NCBI GenBank assembly: GCA_036734945.1
Contig: DAIMXP010000022.1
Location: 1-64,000 of the forward strand
Origin: UBA4733 sp036734945
Lineage (GTDB): Bacteria > Chloroflexota > UBA4733
Direction: 5' to 3'
Length of the DNA: 64,000 nucleotides
In this document: positions 42,336 through 50,254 of the stretch, in pieces
How the letters are laid out: the number at the start of each line of letters is the position of its first letter
Position numbering within the stretch: the first letter of the stretch is position 1
The notes under the pieces: generated by a model
What the model saw: only the letters and a program-made list of their open reading frames with translations
The model's database searches: none
Told to the model about the DNA's origin: nothing
Program-made: the position numbers and the translations under genes

Positions 42336-44238
42336 CCGCCAGGAAACCCCGGCCGCCAAATCCGCGCCGGTGCTGCTGGCGGCGCAGCCGGGCGGCCTGC
42401 GCATGTTCCGCGACCTCGGCTGGCTGCTTGGCAGGATGGCCCAAATCGTGCCGCGCGCTTTCTCCCTCTGGCTGGCCAACGGGCTGCTCCAGGGGCTGCT
42501 GGTGCCTGCTCAGCTCTGGCTGACAAAAGCACTCATCGATGCGCTCGCCAGGCAGGTCCACGGCGGGGCTGCACGGAACACACTGCTCTGGTTGGTCTTA
42601 CTGGTCGCATCGCTGATCGTGCAGCGCGTCCTGGGCGGGCTTCAGCCCTGGCTGGCGGCAATTGTACGGGAGACGACGAGCGCGGCCCAGCAGGAGCGGG
42701 TGATGTGCAAGGCCGCCAGCCTCGACCTTGCAGCCTTCGAGCACCAGGGCTACTACGACCAACTCAACCGCGTCATGTCCGGCGTGGAGACGCGCCTGCC
42801 GCGACTGTTGCAACAGGTTCTGCAGATGGTCGAGACGCTGCCGCAATTGGCGGGGTATACCGTGGCGCTGCTGACGCTCAGCCCGGTGCTGCCCGTCATC
42901 GTTCTGGCGGCGGTGGTCCCCACCGCGGTTGGCTTTGCCCGTGGCGGTCAATCCAACTGGCAGTTGCTCAGCGCGCAGACGCGCGATCGCCGCCTGGCGA
43001 AGTATTACGCCGGTGTGCTCACCGACCGCGCCTTCGCCAAAGAGGTGCGGCTGTACGGCCTCTCCGGCTACCTGCGCGGGCGCTGGGCGGCGCTCTTCTG
43101 GCGAACCAGCAACGCCCAACGCCGGCTGGCGCTGCACCAGGGCCTCCGCCAGCGCGGCATGATCCTCGGCATGGCGACGGTCAGCATGCTGGGGCTGTGG
43201 TGGGTGGTGGCCGGGCGGCTGATACACACCACCGCCGGTGGCTACGCCCTCCTGTTTCAGTCCATCGAGGGCATGATCGGCGCCACCTTCGTCCTGACGT
43301 CGGCGCTGTCGTCACTCGGTGAGCACTCCGGCTATGCCAGCGCCTTTCGGGCGTTTCTGCAGGCTTCGCCTGCGGGGCCGGGGGTCGTGGGCCAGGGGTC
43401 GGGGACGCGGGAAGTCGGGACACCAATCACACTGCCCGTTCCATCCCCGACTCCTGACCCTCGACCGCCGACCCCGCGCCCGAAGGGCGCAGCGAGCATT
43501 GATTTTGAGGATGTCTGGTTCACCTACCCCGGTAGCGCCATCCCGGCCCTGGCCGGTGTGACCTTTACCATGGCCGCGGGGGAGAAAGTCGCCCTGGTTG
43601 GGGAGAACGGCGCCGGCAAGACGACCCTTGCCAAGTTGCTGCTCGGTCTGTACTACCCTGATCAGGGTAGGATCACGCTGGACGGGGTCGACCTTCGGGA
43701 AATCGATGCCGCGTCGTTACGCGCCAGCATGTCCGCCATCTTCCAGCAGTTCACCCGCTACCAGCTCACCTTCCGCGAGAACGTCGGCCTGGGCGCTCCG
43801 GAGCGGCTGGTGGCCGGCCAGGACATCGGCCCGGCCGTCGCTCAGGCCGGCGCGGACGACATTGTGCGTGGTCTGGCGGAAGGTGACGGCACGCTGCTGG
43901 GCCCGGATGTCGGCGGTGTCGATCTCTCCGGCGGGCAGTGGCAGCGGGTCGCCGTGGCGCGGGCCTTCTTTCGCGATGCTCAGGTTCTGGTGCTCGACGA
44001 GCCGACGGCAGCGCTCGATCCGCTGGCAGAACTGGCGCTGTTCCAGCGCTTTGCCGAACTGGCACAGGGGAAGACCGCCCTGCTGATCTCCCACCGCCTG
44101 GGTATGGCCCGTTTCGCCGATCAGGTGCTGGTGCTGTCCAGCGGCAAGCTCGTGGCGGCCGGCCGGCACGAAGAGCTCGTCCGGGCCGGCGGCGAATATG
44201 CCGAGTTGTTCGAGGCGCAGGCGAGGTGGTACCGATGA
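42328..44238 (+). CDS. ABC exporter half-transporter (fused permease-ATPase) 1
   Basis: A 636-residue ABC exporter half: a membrane domain with about six helices (40-335) and an ATPase domain (from ~392). The ATPase has Walker A GENGAGKTTLAKL, signature DLSGGQWQRVAVA, Walker B VLVLDEPTAALD and the switch His in ISHRLG. Between them, about residues 346-386 are Pro/Gly-rich sequence encoded by a 41-bp-arm inverted repeat. It overlaps the sigma gene at GTGACTGA and the next half-transporter at ATGA, so a heterodimer is likely. The exported substrate is unknown. Confidence 0.92.
   Translation: MTDRQETPAAKSAPVLLAAQPGGLRMFRDLGWLLGRMAQIVPRAFSLWLANGLLQGLLVPAQLWLTKALIDALARQVHGGAARNTLLWLVLLVASLIVQRVLGGLQPWLAAIVRETTSAAQQERVMCKAASLDLAAFEHQGYYDQLNRVMSGVETRLPRLLQQVLQMVETLPQLAGYTVALLTLSPVLPVIVLAAVVPTAVGFARGGQSNWQLLSAQTRDRRLAKYYAGVLTDRAFAKEVRLYGLSGYLRGRWAALFWRTSNAQRRLALHQGLRQRGMILGMATVSMLGLWWVVAGRLIHTTAGGYALLFQSIEGMIGATFVLTSALSSLGEHSGYASAFRAFLQASPAGPGVVGQGSGTREVGTPITLPVPSPTPDPRPPTPRPKGAASIDFEDVWFTYPGSAIPALAGVTFTMAAGEKVALVGENGAGKTTLAKLLLGLYYPDQGRITLDGVDLREIDAASLRASMSAIFQQFTRYQLTFRENVGLGAPERLVAGQDIGPAVAQAGADDIVRGLAEGDGTLLGPDVGGVDLSGGQWQRVAVARAFFRDAQVLVLDEPTAALDPLAELALFQRFAELAQGKTALLISHRLGMARFADQVLVLSSGKLVAAGRHEELVRAGGEYAELFEAQARWYR
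43364..43485. repeat. In-frame inverted repeat within ABC gene 1
   Basis: Arms at 43364-43404 and 43445-43485 are about 80 percent complementary by eye (some 33 of 41 positions) around a 40-bp centre. The element encodes the Pro/Gly-rich linker between membrane and ATPase domains without breaking the frame. It looks like an inserted intergenic-type palindrome. Confidence 0.7.
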
Positions 44239-46061
44239 GCACGACAGCGGTTGGTGGGATTGCAGGCCGGTCCCGCGGGCGCCTGTGGCGGGACATTCTG
44301 GGGCTGCTCAAGGAACTGTGGCTGGCACAGCCGGGAGCCTGGTTGGCCACGCTTGGCTTATTGATCGTCGGCAACGCGCGGGTGGGGCTATACGTGACGG
44401 CGGCGGGGGGCGCGGTCAGCGCCCTGACCGGTGAGCCGGCCGGCGGCCACTCGGTGTTGTTCTGGCTGGGCGTTTACATCTTCGCCCGCGCCCTGGAAGA
44501 ATTCTACTGGGGGCTGAGTCCGGTCGTCTCAGCCTACCTGATGGATCATGGCACCTTCCGTATGCAGGATCGGGTGCTGGAGCGCGCCGCCGCCGCACCG
44601 CTGATCCAGTTCGAAGAGGGCGAGTTCTTTGCCCACCTGCAGCGGGCGACGGCCGGGACCGGTGAGCGGCTTATTGGCGTTTACAACCAGCTCATGCAGG
44701 TGAGTACAGAGATTATTCGAGTCGGCGCCGTCGCCATCGCGCTCTACGTGATACAGCCGCTCCTGGTGCCGCTGCTGGTCGTCGGGACGATACCTTCCAT
44801 CTGGCTCCAGGCGCGGGTAGCAACGGCGCTCTACCAGGCCCGACGTACCCACACAGTCGGCGATCGCATCCGTCTGCACCTGGAGCGCCTGCTGACGGGC
44901 CGCGACGCGGCAGCCGAGGTGCGCCTCTTCGGTTCGGCGGAGTACCTGATCGGTCGCTGGCGCAGCTTGCGGGCGGCGCGCAGCCACGACATCGTGGAGG
45001 CGGAACGCCGGCGCGCCTGGTCCGGCGCGCTGAGCGGCTCGTGCTCCGGCGCGGCCTACGCTGCAGCCTTGGTCCTGGTAACCTTCCTCATCCTGCGCGG
45101 GAAGTTATCCATCGGCAACTACGTGACCGTTGCCTTTGGCGCGCTCTGGTTTGAGGGCATGTTCGCCGGCCTGGTCAATGGTGTGCGCGCGCTGGAGGAA
45201 GAGTCGCAGTTCCTGGGCGACCTGTTTGATTTCTTGCGAGCGGCGCGGCAGGAGACCACTCTCTCTGATTCTCCCCGCGCCGGGGAGAGAGTCAGAGAGA
45301 GTGGTTCCCCCGGCATCCTTGTGGAAGCCGACTGCGTCAGCTTTGCCTACCCCGGTAGCGTCCGACCTGTGTTGCATGACATCAGCCTGCGAATTGCGCC
45401 GGGTGAGCGCGTCGCCATCGTCGGCGAGAACGGCGCCGGCAAGACGACGCTTGTCCGGCTGCTCGCCGGCCTCTACCAACCGGATCGCGGCATGGTGCGG
45501 CTGGAAGGCGTGCCCCTCACGCCAGATCGGGCGGTGGAGATGCGGCGCCGGGTGGCGGCGGTCTTCCAGGACTACGCCTGTTTTCAACTGACGGCCAGGG
45601 AGAGTATCGGTTTCGGTGACCTGGAGCGGCTGTGGGATGATGCGGCGTTGGCGGCAGCGGCCAAACAGGCGGACATCGCCTCGCTCCTGGCGCGCCTCCC
45701 GGATGGACTCGATACCTATGTCGGACGTGAGTTCGGCGAGACAGACCTGTCCGGCGGCCAGTGGCAGCGCCTGGCGCTGGCGCGAGCCTTCTTCCGCCAG
45801 GCCGACCTGCTAGTACTGGATGAGCCGACCGCGGCCCTGGATCCGCTGGCCGAACTCGCACTCTTTCGGCGTTTCGCTGAACTGGTGCAAGGGCACACGG
45901 CAATCATGATTTCGCACCGTCTGGGGATGGCGCGGCTGGCCGACCGCGTAATCGTGCTTGAACATGGCGCCATTGTCGAGGAAGGGACGCATGCCGCCCT
46001 CATTGCTGCAGGTGGCCGTTACGCCCGGATGTTCGAAGCTCAGGCGCAATGGTATCGGTAA
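44235..46061 (+). CDS. ABC exporter half-transporter (fused permease-ATPase) 2
   Basis: A 608-residue second half: membrane domain (about 20-330) and ATPase domain (from ~365) with Walker A GENGAGKTTLVRL, signature DLSGGQWQRLALA, Walker B LLVLDEPTAALD and ISHRLG. Its ATG overlaps the stop of half 1 (ATGA). The two share the ATPase end almost word for word, yet their membrane parts differ, as in heterodimeric exporters. Residues ~341-357 are encoded by a palindrome inserted in frame. No gene follows on this strand for over 4 kb. Confidence 0.92.
   Translation: MSTTAVGGIAGRSRGRLWRDILGLLKELWLAQPGAWLATLGLLIVGNARVGLYVTAAGGAVSALTGEPAGGHSVLFWLGVYIFARALEEFYWGLSPVVSAYLMDHGTFRMQDRVLERAAAAPLIQFEEGEFFAHLQRATAGTGERLIGVYNQLMQVSTEIIRVGAVAIALYVIQPLLVPLLVVGTIPSIWLQARVATALYQARRTHTVGDRIRLHLERLLTGRDAAAEVRLFGSAEYLIGRWRSLRAARSHDIVEAERRRAWSGALSGSCSGAAYAAALVLVTFLILRGKLSIGNYVTVAFGALWFEGMFAGLVNGVRALEEESQFLGDLFDFLRAARQETTLSDSPRAGERVRESGSPGILVEADCVSFAYPGSVRPVLHDISLRIAPGERVAIVGENGAGKTTLVRLLAGLYQPDRGMVRLEGVPLTPDRAVEMRRRVAAVFQDYACFQLTARESIGFGDLERLWDDAALAAAAKQADIASLLARLPDGLDTYVGREFGETDLSGGQWQRLALARAFFRQADLLVLDEPTAALDPLAELALFRRFAELVQGHTAIMISHRLGMARLADRVIVLEHGAIVEEGTHAALIAAGGRYARMFEAQAQWYR
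45255..45305. repeat. In-frame palindrome within ABC gene 2
   Basis: Arms at 45255-45277 and 45281-45305 are complementary apart from a two-base gap and one mismatch. It encodes a Ser/Arg/Glu-rich piece in the domain linker. The reverse strand reads LSLTLSPARGE, a phrase familiar from translated intergenic palindromes in other genomes. Confidence 0.75.
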
Positions 46062-46158
46062 GAGTTGCGCGACGACCTTGCTGCCACCTTTTAGCATGTT
46101 TGGGGGTGTCGCCCTGGATGAGCCGGCGCTGGACACCTCCTATGGGCGGATCTGTTTC

Positions 46159-46980
46159 CTATTCGCCCCGGAGTAGGCGGTCCACTTCTGCCCGCAGCCG
46201 CGCTGTCTCTGCCTCGGCAGCCGCCCGCGCTTGAGCTTCCAATTGCCGGGACTGCTCTGCTTGCTGCTGGCCTCGCTCCGCCCGAAGCCGCGCCTCCGTC
46301 TCCTGCTGCTGCGCCTGCTCCGCCCGCTGGCGCGCCTGGTCCGCCTTTATTCGGGCGGCTGCCTCCTCCCGCAGGAGCCGCTGCACCTCCTCGTAGCGCA
46401 GTGCCAACCGGCCAGTCCGCGCATCGATCACGCCCACGTGATTGTCTACCAGCAGAAACCGTACCGGCAGCACCCGACTCGCCACACCGCCGTCCGCCCT
46501 ACGGAGCAAGGCGTCTCGCCCGCCGTCTCGCCGCAGCGTCCACCCCTGGATGCGCGGTACGCCATACGTTCCGTCTGGATCGAAGAGAAAGTACTCCCGC
46601 ACCCCCAGTTCAGCATAACGCTTCGGCTTGCCGACCTTGTCCGCTCCCTCGGAGGTCGGCGACAGGAACTCCCCCAGCACCTCCGGCGCTTTGCCGACTT
46701 CCCAGGGCAGATACTCGTTCACGTTCCACTGTTGCTCCAGTACATGCAAGGCGATGAGCAAGTCCGGTAGCAGCTTGTCGGTCTGCTTCGCCGGGTCCAT
46801 GCGCAGCCAGCGGTCCTTGGAGACGTAGTGGCCGTCGGGATTGAGCAGGTAGCGCAGGGCCATGAAGCAATAGTCCTGCCCGTCGGAGTGGCGATCAGTG
46901 GCCAAGGGCTCGTCTTGCTCCTCCCAACCCTCCAGGTGCATCGGGTCGGGTAATAGGATACTGGCAGCGGTCAGCAGCAT
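46159..46980 (-). CDS. Uma2-family protein with long C-terminal coiled coil
   Basis: A 273-residue Uma2/DUF820 protein. The nuclease-fold core shows LLPDLLIALHVLEQQ, PEVLGEFLSPTSEGAD and KRYAELGVREYFLFDP. From about residue 195 it is a long Gln/Ala/Glu/Arg-rich coiled coil. GAGGAGGAG supports ATG 46980 (GTG one codon earlier is possible). It is the most divergent of the three Uma2 proteins here. Confidence 0.82.
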   Translation of the reverse strand: MLLTAASILLPDPMHLEGWEEQDEPLATDRHSDGQDYCFMALRYLLNPDGHYVSKDRWLRMDPAKQTDKLLPDLLIALHVLEQQWNVNEYLPWEVGKAPEVLGEFLSPTSEGADKVGKPKRYAELGVREYFLFDPDGTYGVPRIQGWTLRRDGGRDALLRRADGGVASRVLPVRFLLVDNHVGVIDARTGRLALRYEEVQRLLREEAAARIKADQARQRAEQAQQQETEARLRAERGQQQAEQSRQLEAQARAAAEAETARLRAEVDRLLRGE

Positions 46981-47151
46981 CACATGCTCCTCCTCAGTTC
47001 CACCTGCTCAAAAGGCTTATGCCAGGATAGCATTACCACGAGGCCGGGCATCGAACTGAAGTCCTCCTCCTCCTGGTACGCACGACATGCTCCCTCGCGG
47101 TCGGTCTTCTCTTGTCCCCGTTCAGTACACGTACCTGAGAGGCGCAGGTGC

Positions 47152-48261
47152 TCATAGCAGCACCAGATTGTTGCGGTGGACGGCCTCTGGACCAAAGGTG
47201 AAGCCAAGGAGGCCGGCAATCTCGTCGGAGCGGTGACCGGCGATCAGTGTGAGGTCGCGGGCGTCGTAGTTGCTCAGGCCACAGGCGATAGTCTGCCCGG
47301 CTTCCGTGCGGATGAGGAGGGCGTCGCCGCGGGCGAAGCGGCCCTGCACCTGGCGGATGCCTGCCGGCAGCAGGCTTCTGCCGGCGGTGAGCAAGGCGCG
47401 TTCGGCGCCGGAGTCGACAGTCAGTTCCCCGCGTCCGGCCACACCGGTGGCCAACCAGCGTTTGCGCCCGTCGATAGCGCCGTGCGCGGGAAACAGGGTG
47501 CCGACCGGCTGCCCGCGGGCTGCCTGCAACAGTCCGGTTGGGTCGGCGCCGGAGGTGATGACGACTGCCGTGCCGGCTCGCGTCGCCGTTCGGGCGGCCA
47601 GCAGCTTCGTGCGCATGCCGCCGGTGCCGACGACCGACCCACTACTGCCGGCCAGCCGCTCAATATCCGAGCCGATGTGCTCCACGAGCGGGATCAGGCG
47701 TGCCGAGGCGTCGTGGTGCGGGTCCGCCGTATACAGGCCGCCAGTGTCGGTCAGGAGAACCAGCAGGTCAGCGTCGACCAGGATGGCGACGAGCGCCGAG
47801 AGTTGATCGTTGTCGCCGATCTTGATCTCATCGACCGCCACCACGTCATTCTCGTTGATGATCGGCAGCACCTGATGTTCGAGCAGCGCGAGCAGGGTCG
47901 TCCGCGCGTTGAGGTAGCCCTGCCGCTGGCTGAGATCGTGCCGCGTCAGCAGGGCCTGGGCGACGACAACACCGTGCCGTTGGAAGATGTGATCCCAGCG
48001 CTGCATGAGCAGGGCCTGACCCACCGCCGCCAGCGCCTGCTTGGCCGGCAGGTCCTTGCTGTCGAAGGAAACGCCTAGCCGCTCCCGTCCGGCAGCGACA
48101 GCGCCGGACGTGACGAGCACTACAGGTACCCCGGCACCGCGAAGCTCGACGATCTGGCCGGCCAGTTGCTCCATGGCGGCGCTATTGAGGGTGTCACCAC
48201 CGGCTGTGAGGCTGGTAGTGCCCACCTTGGCGACGACGCGGTGATAGCAAGGAATATCCAT
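47152..48261 (-). CDS. proB: Glutamate 5-kinase
   Basis: A 369-residue ProB that phosphorylates glutamate in the first step of proline synthesis. It has the amino-acid kinase domain (1-255: VVAKVGTTSL, VLVTSGAVAAG, INENDVVAVDEIKIGDND, GTGGMRTKLLAA) and a C-terminal PUA domain (from ~278, GELTVDSGAERAL, RGDALLIRTEAG). In the first motif the usual KxGS is KVGT. It starts 5 bp after the nuclease gene, so it is cotranscribed. No proA is in the window. Confidence 0.94.
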   Translation of the reverse strand: MDIPCYHRVVAKVGTTSLTAGGDTLNSAAMEQLAGQIVELRGAGVPVVLVTSGAVAAGRERLGVSFDSKDLPAKQALAAVGQALLMQRWDHIFQRHGVVVAQALLTRHDLSQRQGYLNARTTLLALLEHQVLPIINENDVVAVDEIKIGDNDQLSALVAILVDADLLVLLTDTGGLYTADPHHDASARLIPLVEHIGSDIERLAGSSGSVVGTGGMRTKLLAARTATRAGTAVVITSGADPTGLLQAARGQPVGTLFPAHGAIDGRKRWLATGVAGRGELTVDSGAERALLTAGRSLLPAGIRQVQGRFARGDALLIRTEAGQTIACGLSNYDARDLTLIAGHRSDEIAGLLGFTFGPEAVHRNNLVLL

Positions 48262-48266
48262 GCCAT

Positions 48267-49970
48267 CTACTCTACCGCAATCGCCGCCTGACTCATCGTG
48301 AGCAGGTCGAAGCCGAGCATGGCGTCAGCAAGTGGACTGGCGGCGGCGGCGGCTTGTGCCGGGACGATTGGGATAGTGAGGCGCCGTTCGCCCTCGCGGC
48401 GCAGCCAGCCGGCAATGATCTGCAACTCATCCAGTTGATCGTTGCGAACGTGGCTCTCGTCGGGAGACACCGTTGCTGCGTACATGTCGCTGAGCCAGCG
48501 TTCCAGTTGCTCCAGCGACAGGTCGCCGGGGCGTAGGCGGCGTTGCGCGATGAGCAGGCCGCCCCGAATGGCAAAGAGTTCGACAGCGCCCGCTTCCAGC
48601 GAGGCTGCCAGGATGATAGCGTGGCAGTCGTGCAAGGCGGTGCTGAGGCGCCATTGGGCGCCAAAGAGCAGGCGCAACTCGTCGGCGGCATCGCGCAACT
48701 CGGCGGCCTCCTCAAAGCGCAACGCTTCCGCCATGCTGTCGCGTCGCTCTTCCAGGTGGCGTATCAAGGCGCCGTCGCCGGCGCTGAGGAAGGCGGCAAC
48801 ATCCGTGACGGCTTTGCCGTAGTGTGCTTCGTCGTTCGCCGCCGAACATGGCGCCAGGCAACGGCCCATCTGGCCATACATGCACACGGGTGTCTGACCG
48901 GGAACGATCGGACCTTCGCAGCGTGCCAGATGAAAGCGGTCCTGCAGTACGACGACGGCCGACTGCAAGGGGTTGGCCCGACGGAAGGGGCCGTAGTATG
49001 TAGCGCGGTCGTCGGTGATGGTGCGCGTGACGCTCAGGCGCGGGAAGGCTTCATCTGTACTGAGGCGGAGGTACGGGTACTGGTGATAGTCGCGCTGCGC
49101 CTGGTTGCCGGCCGGCAGGTACTGCTTGATCAGCCGTGACTCCAATAGCAACGCCTCCACTTCGGAGCCGGTTTCAATGTGGTCAATCGTTTCGACCGAA
49201 CCGAGCACTCGCCGCAGCCGGTGGGGTTCCCGCACGCCGGGACGAAAGTGAGATTGCACTCGCCGCCGGAGGTTGGTGGCCTTGCCGACATAGACGACCT
49301 GTCCCTCCGCGTTGCGGAAGCAGTAGACGCCGGGCGCCGCCGGCAACTGGCGGACGCGAGCCGCCAGGTCCGCTGCCTTGGCGTCGCCGTTGCCGGACTG
49401 CAGGCGAACGAGCTGGGCCAGGGTCGCCGCCCCCTGGTGTACTGCCAGGTCCAGCAGCTTCAGAAAGGCAGCGGCGGTAGCTGTCGCGTCCTGTTCCGCC
49501 CGGTGGCCCACACGCGCCGGGACCTCCAGGGCCAGGAGTAACGCATCGAGGTTGGCCCGGCGAAGACCGGGGAGTAGCCGGCGGCCCAGCCGGGCCGTGC
49601 AGACTGCGGTGGCGGTAAAGCTGACGGAGGATCGCCGAAATTCCTCGCGCAGGAAGCCGTAGTCAAACGGCGCGTTGTGCGCGACGAGCGGATCCGTGCC
49701 TAGGAATTGGGCAAGCGCGGGAGCAACGTCTGCGAAGCCGGGACTGCCGTCCAGCATCGTGCGACTGATGCCGGTGAGCCGGACGATGTCGGGGGGGATG
49801 CTCGTGCCGGGATCGACCAGGGTCTGAAAGCGCTCGCCCACCACGCCGGCGCGCACGCGAACCGCACAGACTTCAATGACCCGGTTGTGGATGGGACTCA
49901 GGCCCGTGGTCTCGACATCGACGATGACGAACTGCATTTCGGCCAACAGTGAGGATTGTTTGATCGGCAT
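48267..49970 (-). CDS. DnaQ-type exonuclease fused to UvrC-like GIY-YIG domain
   Basis: A 567-residue repair-type nuclease. Residues 12-180 are a DEDDh exonuclease: D18 and E20 (VIVDVETTGL), Asp in HNAPFDYGFL, and H and D in GHRAEQDATA. Then a GIY-YIG domain (about 215-295, PGVYCFRN then VVYVGKATNLRRRVQSHF), a four-Cys-like GRCLAPCSAAN piece and a UVR motif (RFEEAAELRDAADEL). It lacks the UvrC C-terminal nuclease and HhH domains, so it resembles DnaQ-Cho fusions known from other bacteria. GAAGGG precedes ATG 49970. Confidence 0.9.
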   Translation of the reverse strand: MPIKQSSLLAEMQFVIVDVETTGLSPIHNRVIEVCAVRVRAGVVGERFQTLVDPGTSIPPDIVRLTGISRTMLDGSPGFADVAPALAQFLGTDPLVAHNAPFDYGFLREEFRRSSVSFTATAVCTARLGRRLLPGLRRANLDALLLALEVPARVGHRAEQDATATAAAFLKLLDLAVHQGAATLAQLVRLQSGNGDAKAADLAARVRQLPAAPGVYCFRNAEGQVVYVGKATNLRRRVQSHFRPGVREPHRLRRVLGSVETIDHIETGSEVEALLLESRLIKQYLPAGNQAQRDYHQYPYLRLSTDEAFPRLSVTRTITDDRATYYGPFRRANPLQSAVVVLQDRFHLARCEGPIVPGQTPVCMYGQMGRCLAPCSAANDEAHYGKAVTDVAAFLSAGDGALIRHLEERRDSMAEALRFEEAAELRDAADELRLLFGAQWRLSTALHDCHAIILAASLEAGAVELFAIRGGLLIAQRRLRPGDLSLEQLERWLSDMYAATVSPDESHVRNDQLDELQIIAGWLRREGERRLTIPIVPAQAAAAASPLADAMLGFDLLTMSQAAIAVE

Positions 49971-50061
49971 CGGCACCCTTCTGCGGACGGCCATGCACCG
50001 TACCAGAAGTATTGCCTGACAGGCAATAGCGGCAGGACAGAAGAGTGCGCCGCCAATATCA

Positions 50062-50137
50062 GGGCCGCGACTGCGGTCTGCGGCCAAGCGACGGGGGGCG
50101 ACTGCGGTCGCTTGGCCGCAGACCGCAGTCGCGGCCC
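50062..50137. repeat. Intergenic palindromic element, copy B
   Basis: Perfect 29-bp inverted arms at 50062-50090 and 50109-50137 with an 18-bp loop. The arms match those of the element at 24669-24790, and the 17-bp core at 50094-50110 differs there by one base. It lies between the divergent nuclease and sensor kinase genes. Confidence 0.88.
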
Positions 50138-50232
50138 CGTACACTTGGGTACTCACGTCAATCGCTTGCTGCGCCATGCTTTGCGGCGCACTCTGATCGG
50201 CTCCGCCCTCGGCGGCCGGCGTGAGGCAGGGG

Positions 50233-50238
50233 TATACT
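50233..50238 (+). promoter_or_regulatory. Probable -10 box of the sensor kinase operon
   Basis: TATACT lies 17 bases before ATG 50255. Transcription would begin near 50245, downstream of an in-frame GTG at 50240, which argues for ATG 50255 as the start. No -35 is evident. Confidence 0.45.
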
Positions 50239-50254
50239 GGTGGCAGGGGAGACC

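Noticed and set aside
50240..50254. GTG start of the sensor kinase at 50240
   Set aside because: It would lie upstream of the predicted transcription start; ATG 50255 has a better ribosome binding site.
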